From an uncultured bacterium (GTDB lineage: Bacteria > Bacillota > Clostridia > Oscillospirales > Oscillospiraceae), in NCBI GenBank assembly GCA_949840775.1, contig CATKXO010000001.1, positions 168,447 through 232,446 on the forward strand: 64,000 bases of DNA, written 5' to 3'. The translations under genes and the position numbers were made by a program. The notes beneath the pieces are model-generated. The model made no database searches. It was not told where the DNA came from and saw only the letters and a list, made by a program, of their open reading frames with translations. Positions 46,933-56,044 of the stretch are shown piece after piece (positions within the stretch are counted from its first letter, which is position 1; the number at the start of each line of letters is the position of its first letter).

Positions 46933-48135
46933 TTATCCCTTCCCGGCGCCGAACACCAGGGGCTGGACCGACACCGAGAGGGCGGCGGGGGAGTGGGGGA
47001 ACTGCCGGGCAAAGGCCTGGGTGAGGCGCCGGCAGACCATCCTGCTCTCCTCCAGCCCGGTCTGGGGCAGGAGAACCACAAATTGAGACGCCCCATATCG
47101 TGTCACCGCATCGCCCTGGCGCAGGCGCCCTACAACAATAGCCTGTAAGTTGTCCATCGCCCGGTCCAGGCTGTGGCGGGGGAGGGCGCTGTCCTCAGGA
47201 CCGGAGAGGGAGATCAGCGCCGCATGGACCGGCCTGTTATCCCGCCCGGCCCGCCGGGCGGCGGCATGGCAGAGCACCCGGAAGAAGTCGAAGTCGCACA
47301 GCAGGGCGCCCGTCCGGGGCTCCTCTGACAGCCGTTCCAGCAGGGTATCGGGGGTGAGCCGCCTGGGGTCCTGGTCCTTGCGGGCCTGGCGGCAGAGGGT
47401 CCGCAGCCCGTCGGAGGGGAGCACCCCCGACTGGGACAGCAGCCGCTCCTGAAAGGCGTCGTAGACCTGGGCGGCCTCCTGCCAGCGCTCCAGCTGGAGC
47501 AGGGATTCCATCTGCCAGGCGCACAGGTCCTCCCGGCAGGGCTCCAGGGCCAGTGCCGCCTCCGCAATCCGGGCAGCCTCCTGCCACCGCCCCTGGTCCT
47601 TTAGAAGCGAGAGGACCGTTACCGCCTGCCGGAGGTACTGCCGGTGCAGCTCGCCGGCGATGGCAGACGCCCAGGGACAGCCGGTGAGCATGGGGAGGAA
47701 GTCCCCCTGGTAGAGGCCCAGGGCCTCCAGCCCAAGCTCCAGCTGGCGCGCACCGCTACAGGCCCGCTCCGCCTCCCGGCACAGGCGGGAGAACTCCTCC
47801 GCGTCTGCGGTGAGGGAGACCTGGGGGTCCCACTGAAAGCAGCTGCCGCGGTTGAGAATCAGCGCCTGGCCGGAAATCTCCTCCAGGCTGTTCAGACAGA
47901 CCCGGGCCCGGTGGAGGATGGCTTTCAGGGCGTTCAGGGCCTTGGCGTCCTGGGCTTCACCGGGCCAGAGCAGCCCGGCCAGCTCCCCGCAGGGGACGGC
48001 GCGGTCCCGCTCCCGAATCAGGAAGGCCAGGAGCTGGCACAGCTTGCGGGAGCGGCCGCTGATGTGGACCTCCACGCTGCCCCGGCGGATAACGAAGCGG
48101 CCCAGCATCTGAATCTGGAGAGGGAGTGCATCCAA
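46933..48135 (-). CDS. BTAD-type transcriptional regulator with degenerate GGDEF-like tail
   Basis: 400 residues from TTG 48135 behind AAGGTGGGG; the longer frame to 48297 lacks a ribosome site. An OmpR-type winged helix (about 1-95; LQIQMLGRFVIRRGSVEVHI, SGRSRKLCQLLAFLIRERDR, LAGLLWPGEAQDAKALNALK) is followed by a bacterial transcriptional activation domain of helical repeats (about 100-245). The last 150 residues resemble a GGDEF domain: SLDRAMDNLQAIVVGRLRQG, DAVTRYGASQFVVLLPQTGL. The signature reads GASQF, so cyclase activity is not expected. It is divergent to the ABC importer genes and may regulate them. Confidence 0.75.
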   Translation of the reverse strand: MDALPLQIQMLGRFVIRRGSVEVHISGRSRKLCQLLAFLIRERDRAVPCGELAGLLWPGEAQDAKALNALKAILHRARVCLNSLEEISGQALILNRGSCFQWDPQVSLTADAEEFSRLCREAERACSGARQLELGLEALGLYQGDFLPMLTGCPWASAIAGELHRQYLRQAVTVLSLLKDQGRWQEAARIAEAALALEPCREDLCAWQMESLLQLERWQEAAQVYDAFQERLLSQSGVLPSDGLRTLCRQARKDQDPRRLTPDTLLERLSEEPRTGALLCDFDFFRVLCHAAARRAGRDNRPVHAALISLSGPEDSALPRHSLDRAMDNLQAIVVGRLRQGDAVTRYGASQFVVLLPQTGLEESRMVCRRLTQAFARQFPHSPAALSVSVQPLVFGAGKG

Positions 48136-48399
48136 TACGACCCCACCTTTCTGCAAAATGTATTTGGTCAAAATATAACACAAATATTTTTGCCGCGCAA
48201 CGCAAAGAGACGTTGGAATAAGGGCCGGGTCTGCGTTTTTGTCTAAAGCGCCAAAGAATCGGCGGGTGGAGAGAAAAATGTACGATATTTTTACCATTTG
48301 AACGATATGTTCGGTGGCGGAGATGGGGCAAAAGCTCTAAAATATTTTATGGTAGAGGATAGAAACTATACAAATTGTGTAAAAGAGGGGCTGATCTCT

Positions 48400-49545
48400 G
48401 TGAGCGTAACCATTTCCATCCGCCACGCCGTCAAGCGCTATGGCAGTGTGACTGTGATTCCTGACCTGTCAGTCAACATCCGGGAGGGGGAGTTGTTTAC
48501 CCTTCTGGGGCCCTCTGGCTGTGGAAAGACCACTCTGCTGCGTATGATTGCGGGCTTCAACTCCATCGAGGGGGGCGAGTTCCGCTTCAACGACAAGATC
48601 ATCAACGACATGGAGCCGGGCAAGCGGGACATCGGCATGGTCTTTCAGAACTACGCCATCTTCCCCAACCTCTCGGTACGGAAGAATGTGGAGTTCGGCC
48701 TGAAATACAAGCGCATGTCCAAAGAGGACATGCGGCGGGAGGCCGACAAGTTTCTCCAGCTGGTCCACGTGGACCAGTACGCCGACCGGATGCCCGAACG
48801 TCTGTCCGGCGGCCAGCAGCAGCGGGTGGCCCTGGCCCGGGCCCTGGTCATCCAGCCCGACGTGCTGCTGATGGATGAACCCCTGTCCAACCTGGACGCC
48901 AAGCTCCGGGTGGAGATGCGCACCGTCATCAAGAACATCCAGAAACAGGTGGGCATCACCACTGTCTACGTCACCCACGACCAGGAGGAGGCCATGGCCA
49001 TCTCCGACCGGATTGCTGTGATGAAGGACGGGGTTATCCACCACTGCGGCGAGCCAAAAAACATCTACCAGCGCCCCGCCGACCTCTTTGTGGCCACCTT
49101 TATCGGCAAATCCAACCTCATCCAGGCTAAGCTGAAGGCGGCGGGCGGCAAGGCCGTCCTGGCCTTCCAAAACGGCTATGAGGCGGAGATTCCCGCGGTG
49201 CGGGAGGAGGAGCTGCGGGACCGGGATGTCACCGTGTCCATCCGCCCGGAGGAGCTGCTGGTCCAGCCTTGTCAGGAGGGTTCCGACGCGGTGGGCCTGA
49301 AAGCCACCATCCAGGACAGCGTCTTCCTGGGCTCCAATACCCACTACTTCGTAACGCTGGAGACGGGGGAGGACGTGGAGATTATTCAGGAGTCGGAGAT
49401 CGACTCCATCATCCCCCCGGGCAGCAGGGTGGTGCTGACCCTCAAGGCCCAGAAGGTCAATCTCTTTGATCCGGAGACCACCCTCAGCCTGATGAAGGGC
49501 GTGAAGAACAGCACCGGTCTCCCGGCAGGGAGGGATGGACAATGA
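48400..49545 (+). CDS. ABC transporter ATPase (Fe3+/spermidine/phosphonate importer class)
   Basis: 381 residues from GTG 48400 (GAGGGG upstream). Walker A GPSGCGKTT at about 37-45, Q-loop GMVFQNYAIFPNLSV, signature RLSGGQQQRVALARALV, Walker B VLLMDEPLSNLDAKLR, and the H-loop YVTHDQEEAMAISDRIAVMK. The C-terminal 140 residues are a TOBE-type regulatory domain (IRPEELLVQPCQEG). It forms an importer with the permease (overlap of four bases) and the lipoprotein that follow. Substrate open: ferric iron, aminoethylphosphonate and phosphosugar importers share this layout. Confidence 0.9.
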   Translation: MSVTISIRHAVKRYGSVTVIPDLSVNIREGELFTLLGPSGCGKTTLLRMIAGFNSIEGGEFRFNDKIINDMEPGKRDIGMVFQNYAIFPNLSVRKNVEFGLKYKRMSKEDMRREADKFLQLVHVDQYADRMPERLSGGQQQRVALARALVIQPDVLLMDEPLSNLDAKLRVEMRTVIKNIQKQVGITTVYVTHDQEEAMAISDRIAVMKDGVIHHCGEPKNIYQRPADLFVATFIGKSNLIQAKLKAAGGKAVLAFQNGYEAEIPAVREEELRDRDVTVSIRPEELLVQPCQEGSDAVGLKATIQDSVFLGSNTHYFVTLETGEDVEIIQESEIDSIIPPGSRVVLTLKAQKVNLFDPETTLSLMKGVKNSTGLPAGRDGQ

Positions 49546-51191
49546 GTGTGAAGAAACAGCGCCGCGACTTCTGGAGCGTGGTCTCCTGGGTCCTGCTGTT
49601 GATTTTCCTGGTGTTTCTGATCTACCCCGTGGGCCGGCTGCTGATTGAGGCCGTCTACACCAATGGCCAATTCTCCGGAGACGCTTTCCGGAAGTTTTTC
49701 AGCAAGCCCAACTACTACAACACCATTTTCAACAGCACAAAAATCGCTATCTGCGTCATGGCGGCCAGTCTGGTGCTGGGCATCCCCTTCGCCTACTTCT
49801 ACTCCTTTTACCAGCTGAAGGGCCGCAAAACCCTCTTTGTCCTGTGCCTGCTGTGCACCATGTCCGCCCCCTTCATCGGGGCCTACGCCTGGATTTTGCT
49901 CATGGGCAACTCGGGCATCCTGACCCAGATGCTCAAGTCCATCGGCATCACCGGCCTGTCCATCTACGGCTTTGGGGGCATCGTCTTCGTCCAGACCCTG
50001 AAGCTCTTTCCCCTGGTGGTCATCTACATGAACGGCGCCTTTCGGGACATCGACAACTCCCTGCTGGAGGCCGCCGAGAGTATGGGCTGCAAGGGGGTGG
50101 ACCGGTTCAAGCGGGTCATCATGGCGCTGACCATGCCCACCATCCTGGCCGCTGCCCTGCTGGTGTTCATGCGGTCCTTTGCCGACTTCGGCACGCCGGT
50201 GCTCATCGGACGGGGATACAGCACCTTCCCGGTGCTCATCTACAACTCCTACTTGGGTGAGAACGGCACCGACTACCACTTTGCCGCGGCGGTGAGCGTC
50301 ATCGCTGTGCTGGTGACGGCGGCTATCTTCCTGATTCAGCGCTTCGCCTCCAACCGGTTCAAATTCACCATCAGCGCCCTGCACCCCATCGCTCCCAAGG
50401 AGGCCTCCGGGCTGAAAGGGGTTTTGATGCACCTGTACTGCTATATCCTGGTGGGGGTGGCCCTGCTGCCTCAAATTTACATTGTGAATATGTCCTTCCG
50501 CAACTACCGCAACGCCGTTCTCCAGCCAGGCTACTCCCTGGTCAACTACAGGAAAGCTCTGGAGAAGATGCTGGTCCGGTCCATCGGCAACACCCTGATC
50601 GTCAGCGTGGCCGCCTTGGTCATCATTCTGGTTATTGCCATTCTCATCGCCTACCTGGTGGTCCGCCGGAGCAACGTGCTCACCAACACCATCGACACCG
50701 TCTCCATGCTGCCCTACATCATGCCCGGCTCGGTGATCGGTATCGCCCTGGTGGTGGCCTTCTCCCGCAAGCCCCTGGTGCTCACCGGCGGCCTGCTCAT
50801 CATGACCATCGCCCTGGCCATCCGCCGTATGCCTTTCACCAGCCGGTCAGCCACCGCCGCCATGATGAAAATACCCATTTCCATCGAGGAGGCCGCCCTC
50901 AGCCTGGGGGCCCCCAAGCTGGAGGCTTTCGTGAAAATCACGGTGCCCATGATGAGCAGCGGCATCATCTCCGGGGCGGTGCTCAGCTTTGTGTCCATCA
51001 TCACTGAGATGTCCTCCGGAGTGATTCTGTACAACAACAACACCATCACCCTGACCATCGGAACCTACTCCTGCATTACCAGCGGAATCTACGGTGTGGC
51101 CGCCGTCTTTGCCACCATCACCATGGTGGTCACGGTGATCTGTCTGGCCCTGTATCTGAAATTCACCAAACTGGAAGATGTGCGTATGTAA
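49542..51191 (+). CDS. Fused two-domain ABC permease (FbpB-like)
   Basis: 549 residues: two permease halves in one chain, about 12 helices. Each half has an EAA loop for the ATPase: LLEAAESMGCKGVDRFKRVI (first) and IEEAALSLGAPKLEAFVKIT (second). The tandem arrangement is typical of iron(III) and 2-aminoethylphosphonate importers. The start ATGAG overlaps the ATPase stop. Confidence 0.9.
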   Translation: MSVKKQRRDFWSVVSWVLLLIFLVFLIYPVGRLLIEAVYTNGQFSGDAFRKFFSKPNYYNTIFNSTKIAICVMAASLVLGIPFAYFYSFYQLKGRKTLFVLCLLCTMSAPFIGAYAWILLMGNSGILTQMLKSIGITGLSIYGFGGIVFVQTLKLFPLVVIYMNGAFRDIDNSLLEAAESMGCKGVDRFKRVIMALTMPTILAAALLVFMRSFADFGTPVLIGRGYSTFPVLIYNSYLGENGTDYHFAAAVSVIAVLVTAAIFLIQRFASNRFKFTISALHPIAPKEASGLKGVLMHLYCYILVGVALLPQIYIVNMSFRNYRNAVLQPGYSLVNYRKALEKMLVRSIGNTLIVSVAALVIILVIAILIAYLVVRRSNVLTNTIDTVSMLPYIMPGSVIGIALVVAFSRKPLVLTGGLLIMTIALAIRRMPFTSRSATAAMMKIPISIEEAALSLGAPKLEAFVKITVPMMSSGIISGAVLSFVSIITEMSSGVILYNNNTITLTIGTYSCITSGIYGVAAVFATITMVVTVICLALYLKFTKLEDVRM

Positions 51192-51231
51192 CGAAAGTTT
51201 ACATAAAACAAAAATGAAAGGACGAAATGAA

Positions 51232-52344
51232 ATGAAAAAACTCACTGCCTTGCTCCTTGCCACAGCCATGACCCTGTCTCTGGCCGCCTGCGGCGGCGGC
51301 GGAAACACCAGCACCCCCTCCGCCTCCAAGAGCGCGCCCCCTGCCGCCTCCAACCCCGCCAGCTCCGCTCCCGCCGGGGAGGACCGCCCCTACTATGTCC
51401 GTGACGCCAGCGAGGTCACCGGCACCATCACCGTCTACACCACCATCGGCGAGACGGAGCAGGACGCCCTGAAGTCCCTGTGGAACAAGTATTATCCCGA
51501 CTGCAAGATGGAGGTCCAGTCCGACTCCGTGGGCACTCTGGCCACCCGTATCCGTAGCGACGAGTCCTGTGACGCCGACGTGGTCATTGGCGGCATGTTT
51601 GCCGCCGACGGCACCACCTACCAGGACATCCTCCAGCCCTACACCGCCGCCTGCGACGCCGAGCAGCTGTATCACGATCCCGCCGGCTACTACACCTTCT
51701 ACGATGTGCAGCTCATGTGCCTGGTGGTCAACCCCGACCTGCGGGATCAGCTGGGCGTGAAGATTGAGAGCTACGACGACCTGCTCCAGCCCGAACTGTC
51801 CGGCAAGATTATCCTGGCCGCCCCCGACGCTGCCTCCTCCGGTTGGCGCCAGCTCCAGACCATCCTGGCCACCAAGGGCGACAAGTTTGACGACGACAAG
51901 GGCTGGGACTACATCGCCAAGCTGCTGCCCAACTGCTTCTCCACCACCTCCTCCAAGGATGTGTACAACCTGGTCATCAACGGCGAGTACGTGGTGGGTC
52001 TGTCCTATGAGTCCGGTGTGGTGGCCCAGATCAAGGACGGCGCTCCCGTGGAGTGCATCTACATGACCGAGGGCAACACCGCCATGGCCGGCGGCGCCGC
52101 CATCACCAAGAACGCCCCCAACCTGCCCGCCGCCCAGGCCATGATGGACCTGCTCAGCTCCGCCGAGTTCCAGAACGCCCGGGCCACCATCGCCTCCGGC
52201 CGGGGCTCCAACGGCACCTGCGACCTGGGCGACCTGCCCAGCCAGGATACCATGACCATGGTGGACCTGGACTTTGAGTATCTCACCGCCAACAAGGAGA
52301 ACATCCTGAACAAGTGGAACGACCTGGTGGCCTCCATCGGCTAA
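51232..52344 (+). CDS. Extracellular substrate-binding lipoprotein of the ABC importer
   Basis: 370 residues from ATG 51232 (AAAGGA 9 bases upstream). Signal peptide with lipobox LSLAAC at about 15-20, a Ser/Ala/Pro linker, then a family-1 binding fold: VTGTITVYTTIGETEQDALK, VGTLATRIRSDESCDADVVI, FYDVQLMCLVVNPDLRDQLG, IILAAPDAASSGWRQL and VYNLVINGEYVVGLSYESGV. The GTITVYTTIGE start and the S-S-G-W hinge resemble AfuA/phosphonate-binding proteins. The two-tyrosine iron site of ferric-binding proteins is not obvious, so an organic phosphate or phosphonate ligand is at least as likely. Confidence 0.88.
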   Translation: MKKLTALLLATAMTLSLAACGGGGNTSTPSASKSAPPAASNPASSAPAGEDRPYYVRDASEVTGTITVYTTIGETEQDALKSLWNKYYPDCKMEVQSDSVGTLATRIRSDESCDADVVIGGMFAADGTTYQDILQPYTAACDAEQLYHDPAGYYTFYDVQLMCLVVNPDLRDQLGVKIESYDDLLQPELSGKIILAAPDAASSGWRQLQTILATKGDKFDDDKGWDYIAKLLPNCFSTTSSKDVYNLVINGEYVVGLSYESGVVAQIKDGAPVECIYMTEGNTAMAGGAAITKNAPNLPAAQAMMDLLSSAEFQNARATIASGRGSNGTCDLGDLPSQDTMTMVDLDFEYLTANKENILNKWNDLVASIG

Positions 52345-52362
52345 GCTGCCGGCGCAAATATC

Positions 52363-52396
52363 ATGAGGGGAAGGGTCCGGTGACCCTTCCCCTCAT
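52363..52396 (+). terminator. Terminator after the binding-protein gene
   Basis: ATGAGGGGAAGGGT (52363-52376) pairs perfectly with ACCCTTCCCCTCAT (52383-52396); weak T tail. It separates importer and kinase transcripts. Confidence 0.78.
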
Positions 52397-52410
52397 CTGA
52401 ATATTTCCAT

Positions 52411-52439
52411 TTGCGCGTTCCCGCTGGAAGCATTATGAT
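52411..52439 (+). promoter_or_regulatory. Promoter of the two-component genes
   Basis: TTGCGC at 52411-52416, 17-base spacer, TATGAT at 52434-52439. Confidence 0.6.
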
Positions 52440-52468
52440 AGAGGTATCTCAAAAAGGGTGGGCTGTCT

Positions 52469-54157
52469 ATGCCGGATATCAGCAGCGAGCGGCGGTTCCA
52501 AAAAAAGCTGCGGGACATTGTGAGAAAATACATCGTACTGGTCACGCTGGTATGCACAGTTCTCTTTGTTGTGGGGCAGTTTGTGGTGCTGATGGTCTCC
52601 AACCAGACCAATGCGGTGCGCCACCTGGACCAGCTGGAGGAGAGCCTGCTGTTTTTCGACGGCGAGAGCAGGGCCTTTCTGGACCGGCAGGAGACGCTGG
52701 ACACCGCCCGGGGCATCATCCTGGAGAACAGCCGGGAGGCGGCAGAGCGGATGCAAAACGCCTTCTGGCAGTTCGGGGAGCGGTGCGGCATCAGCAGCGA
52801 GATTCTGGTCATCGACCGGGAGAACAGAATCTGCTACACCTCCTTCAGCGAGCGGCAGCTCACCTCCTATCTGGTGAACTACAACAGCGCCATCTGCTAC
52901 AACGCCAAGAACACCGGCGCCGACGGCGTCTACCGGGCCGTCTACTACGACCAGGGAGATTACGCCGACGTGCTCTATGTCAAGCCCGTCCGGGCCGGCG
53001 GGGAGATTGCCGGCTATGTCTCCGTATTCCTGTCGGGCAGCTCCTGGAACTTCTACCTGTCGGAGGGAAACTTCGACGGCGTCATCACCGACCTGCGGGA
53101 CAACGCCATGTACGTCAGCAAGCCCGGCCTGCTCAGCGGCAGCAACAAGTTTTTCTGCGAAAAGGCGGGCGTCTGGCACAGCCGGACGGGCCGCTACTGG
53201 GTGGCCTCCCGCTATCTGCCCCAGCAGTCGGCCATCGTCTATGCCCTGGTCTACTACCCTCCCAACGACGGCCTCTGGGTGGGCATTCTGATTCTGTTGG
53301 CCATCAGCGTGGCCTGGTACTGGATTGCCATGTGGATCAGCCGCACCATGGCGGCCAAAAACGCCGCCTCTATCGAGACGCTGGTGGAGGAGATTCACCT
53401 GGTCCGGAGGGACCCGGACTATCGTATCCAGCTGAACACCGCCGACGAGTTTGAGGACGTGGGCGAGCAGATCAACAGTCTGCTGGAGCACATCATGTAT
53501 TTGAACGGGCGCAACGAGGAGCTCATCGACCTGAACGCCCGCATCGAGTTTCAGCAGCTGACCGAGCAGATCAATCCCCACTTTCTCTACAACACCCTGG
53601 AGACCATCCGCAACCTGGTAGTCTTCGACGCCCCAAGGGCGGAGGAGTTGATTATCGACCTGACGGACATCCTCCGCTACAGCGTGGACACCTCCCGGCA
53701 GGAGGTGCTGCTGGGGGAGGACATGGAGTATCTCTATCAGTATCTGAACATTCAGGGCTGCCGCTTTGGGGAGCGGCTGCGCTGGCAGGTGGAGCTGGCC
53801 CCGGAGTGCGAGCGCTTCCATGTGCCCAAGCTGCTGATCCAGCCCATTGTGGAGAACAGCATCAAATACGGGTTCCGGGAGAAGATGGAGCTGAATATCA
53901 GTATCACCGGCCGGGTGGAGGACGGGGTGCTGTGCATCTGCGTGTCGGACGACGGCGGCGGCATGGCGCTGGAGGAGGCACAGGTATTGGAGGAGCAGCT
54001 GGCCGCCTTCGACAGCCAGTCCCGGTCCATCGGCCTGCGCAACCTGTCCCGCCGGCTCTATCTGCGGTATGGGGACCGCAGCGGCCTCCATATTGAAAAC
54101 ACCCCGGGCGTGGGGTTCCGGGTGTACATCCGCGTCCAGCAGAGAGAGGGGGATTGA
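52469..54157 (+). CDS. Sensor histidine kinase, YesM/LytS type
   Basis: 562 residues. Two membrane helices (about 21-45 and 272-292) frame an outside sensor domain of about 225 residues (dCache-like by size; FDGESRAFLDRQETLDTARG, YVSVFLSGSSWNFYLSEGNF). A HAMP-like linker follows, then the His_kinase domain: FQQLTEQINPHFLYNTLETI with the phosphorylated histidine at 371. The ATPase shows LLIQPIVENSIKYGFREKME (N box) and VSDDGGGMALEEA (G box). It pairs with the AraC-type regulator 3 bases downstream and probably senses the substrate, or the loaded binding protein, of the importer next door. Confidence 0.92.
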   Translation: MPDISSERRFQKKLRDIVRKYIVLVTLVCTVLFVVGQFVVLMVSNQTNAVRHLDQLEESLLFFDGESRAFLDRQETLDTARGIILENSREAAERMQNAFWQFGERCGISSEILVIDRENRICYTSFSERQLTSYLVNYNSAICYNAKNTGADGVYRAVYYDQGDYADVLYVKPVRAGGEIAGYVSVFLSGSSWNFYLSEGNFDGVITDLRDNAMYVSKPGLLSGSNKFFCEKAGVWHSRTGRYWVASRYLPQQSAIVYALVYYPPNDGLWVGILILLAISVAWYWIAMWISRTMAAKNAASIETLVEEIHLVRRDPDYRIQLNTADEFEDVGEQINSLLEHIMYLNGRNEELIDLNARIEFQQLTEQINPHFLYNTLETIRNLVVFDAPRAEELIIDLTDILRYSVDTSRQEVLLGEDMEYLYQYLNIQGCRFGERLRWQVELAPECERFHVPKLLIQPIVENSIKYGFREKMELNISITGRVEDGVLCICVSDDGGGMALEEAQVLEEQLAAFDSQSRSIGLRNLSRRLYLRYGDRSGLHIENTPGVGFRVYIRVQQREGD

Positions 54158-54160
54158 TTT

Positions 54161-54949
54161 ATGTATAAGGTGGTCATTGTAGAGGACGAGGAAATGATCC
54201 TGAAGGGGCTTGTCTACTCCATCCCCTGGGCCGAGATCGGGTGCACTGTGGTGGGCCAGGGGCGCAACGGAGTGGAGGGTATCGAGCAGATCAAGCTCCA
54301 TCAGCCGGATATTGTCCTTGTGGACATCAATATGCCCATCCTCAGCGGCACCGATATGCTGCGCCAGACCCATACGGACTACTGCTATTCCGCCATCATC
54401 CTGTCTGGCTACTCCAGCTTTCAGTATGCCAGGGACGCCATGGCCTACGGCGCCATCCGCTACCTGCTCAAGCCCCTGAAGCGGGAGGAGCTGTTCGAGG
54501 CCATCGAGGACGCGAAGGAGCAGTGCAATGTCCGCCGGGCCTGGGTTGCGCAAAAGCAGAGCCAGGAGGAGTGGCGGGCCTTTCACATGGAGCTGCGTCC
54601 CCCCTCCGGGGAGGTGACAGACGCTGTGGTCCAGTCCATGCTGGATTACGCCCAGGCCAATTATCAGGAGAAGGTGACACTGCAAAGCGTGTCAGAGGCG
54701 CTGAACTACAGCATCGCCTTTCTGAATAAGAGCTTCAAAAAACAGATGGGCACCACCTTTATTGAATATCTGAACCGCCTGCGCATCCAGAAGGCCATGG
54801 ATATGATGAAGGACGGGAAGATCCCCTTGCAGGATGTTTCCTGGAAATGCGGAATCGGGGATTACAAATACTTTAATATCGTGTTCAAAAAGTATATCGG
54901 CTGCACCCCAAAGGAATATCTGGTCAAGGTCAACGGGTGGATGGAGTGA
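54161..54949 (+). CDS. AraC-type response regulator, YesN type
   Basis: 262 residues. Receiver domain 1-120: VVIVEDEEMILKGLVYSIPW, phosphate-accepting Asp55 in IVLVDINMPILSG, switch LSGYSSFQYARDAM and conserved lysine in RYLLKPLKREE. The C-terminal AraC/XylS double helix-turn-helix at about 160-260: LQSVSEALNYSIAFLNKSFK, KQMGTTFIEYLNRLRIQKAM and ISDYKYFNIVFKKYIGCTPK-like GDYKYFNIVFKKYIGCTPKE. Likely activates the importer operon. Two hairpins follow. Confidence 0.93.
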   Translation: MYKVVIVEDEEMILKGLVYSIPWAEIGCTVVGQGRNGVEGIEQIKLHQPDIVLVDINMPILSGTDMLRQTHTDYCYSAIILSGYSSFQYARDAMAYGAIRYLLKPLKREELFEAIEDAKEQCNVRRAWVAQKQSQEEWRAFHMELRPPSGEVTDAVVQSMLDYAQANYQEKVTLQSVSEALNYSIAFLNKSFKKQMGTTFIEYLNRLRIQKAMDMMKDGKIPLQDVSWKCGIGDYKYFNIVFKKYIGCTPKEYLVKVNGWME

Positions 54950-54997
54950 CCCGCTACTGAAAGCCATTTTCCAGGGGGAAATAACGCCCGGTTCATC

Positions 54998-55034
54998 TTC
55001 GGGTTTCCGCCCCCGCAGGGCGGAAACCCGAAAA
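54998..55034 (+). terminator. Hairpin after the response regulator gene
   Basis: TTCGGGTTTCCGCCC (54998-55012) and GGGCGGAAACCCGAA (55018-55032) are perfect 15-base arms, followed by AA; on the minus strand it would have a TTTTC tail. Confidence 0.7.
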
Positions 55035-55051
55035 GAATTGGCACAAAAATA

Positions 55052-55084
55052 AAAGCTGTCCCCTGCAAAGCGGGACAGCTTTCG
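55052..55084. terminator. Bidirectional terminator
   Basis: AAAGCTGTCCC (55052-55062) and GGGACAGCTTT (55072-55082), with an A run to the left. It closes the plus-strand regulator and the minus-strand superoxide reductase genes. Confidence 0.82.
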
Positions 55085-55108
55085 TGATTGTTCCGTAATC
55101 AAAAGGAG

Positions 55109-55483
55109 TTACGCCTTCCAGAGGCTGTGCAGGTTGCAGTAGGCGTACACGGCCTCTACCTCGTCGCCCTCGCAGAGCGCAAAGCAGACCTCAGGCTTGT
55201 CGCCGGGATGCAGCAGCTTGCGCTGGTTGCCCTGTTTGGTCTGCAAAGAGACCCACTGGATGTAGTGCTCCGGCAGCATGGGGTGCTCCGCGGAGCCGAT
55301 CTGCACCTTCACCAGATTGCCCTCCACCTGGTACACGGGGACGTGTTTCTCTACGGCGGCGTCGGTGGTGCCGGGGATGATCTCGGTCATTTTCTGTCCG
55401 CAGCACATCACCGGAACGCCGGTATTTTTGACCATGGCGATGATGTTGCCGCAGTGCTCGCAGATGTAAAATTTCTGTTCCAT
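55109..55483 (-). CDS. dfx: Desulfoferrodoxin (two-iron superoxide reductase)
   Basis: 124 residues from ATG 55483 (AGGAGG upstream). It reduces superoxide to peroxide in anaerobes. The N-terminal desulforedoxin site has cysteines in MEQKFYICEHCGN and VPVMCCGQKM. The catalytic centre (one Cys, four His) is visible as VEKHVPV, EHPMLPEHYIQWV and the closing YAYCNLHSLWKA. All ligands are present. Supports an anaerobic host. Confidence 0.95.
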   Translation of the reverse strand: MEQKFYICEHCGNIIAMVKNTGVPVMCCGQKMTEIIPGTTDAAVEKHVPVYQVEGNLVKVQIGSAEHPMLPEHYIQWVSLQTKQGNQRKLLHPGDKPEVCFALCEGDEVEAVYAYCNLHSLWKA

Positions 55484-55803
55484 TTTGTTCTTCCTCCTGT
55501 TTTGTATCTTCCAGTTCCTCCCAAAGCGGAGGAGCGGCGAATTTATGTGTAGTCTACCACAGGCCGCAAAGCCTGTCAACCCGCATGGTTACAGGTTTTT
55601 CCCGAAAAGTGTAGGTGTTACAATGAAGTGTGACAAATAAAGAAAAAGGAGCGAATAGGAGCGGCCTGTGATACGGTAAAGTTGCTCAGACTAAACCGGA
55701 AGGCAGTATGAATTTTGGAATTACCACCCGCATTTTGAACTGCCCCAAAATTGCCCCCGAACGCTGCGACACGTAAGCGGCGAGTGAGACAAATATGGGA
55801 TAG

Positions 55804-55837
55804 AAAAAAGCCCTAAAGCCTTGCGGCTCTAGGGCTT
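55804..55837 (-). terminator. Terminator of the tRNA cluster
   Basis: On the minus strand AAGCCCTAGAGCC / GGCTTTAGGGCTT with loop GCAA, followed by TTTTCTA. The stretch 55494-55800 has no gene I can support. Confidence 0.82.
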
Positions 55838-55841
55838 CTCC

Positions 55842-55917
55842 TGGTGGAGACAACAGAACTCGAATCTGTGACCTCTCGCGTGTGAGGCGAGCGCTCTACC
55901 GGCTGAGCTATGCCTCC
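55842..55917 (-). tRNA. tRNA-Val (anticodon CAC)
   Basis: Minus-strand cloverleaf: acceptor GGAGGCA/TGTCTCC, anticodon stem CTCGC/GCGAG around CTCACAC (anticodon CAC), T loop TTCGAGT, CCA encoded. Confidence 0.94.
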
Positions 55918-55930
55918 ATATGAAAAACGG

Positions 55931-56005
55931 TGGTGACCCGGACGGGACTCGAACCCGTGTTGCCGCCGTGAAAGGGCGGAGTCTTAACCGCTTGACCACC
56001 GGGCC
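55931..56005 (-). tRNA. tRNA-Glu (anticodon TTC)
   Basis: Acceptor GGCCCGG/CCGGGTC, anticodon stem CCGCC/GGCGG around CTTTCAC (anticodon TTC), T loop TTCGAGT, CCA encoded. Confidence 0.95.
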
Positions 56006-56044
56006 GTTTTATATGGAAACGGACGCTTGTCCGTATCTGATTTA

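Noticed and set aside
52433-54685. 750-codon minus-strand open frame opposite the histidine kinase and regulator
   Set aside because: Shadow frame without start signal; both plus-strand proteins are complete.
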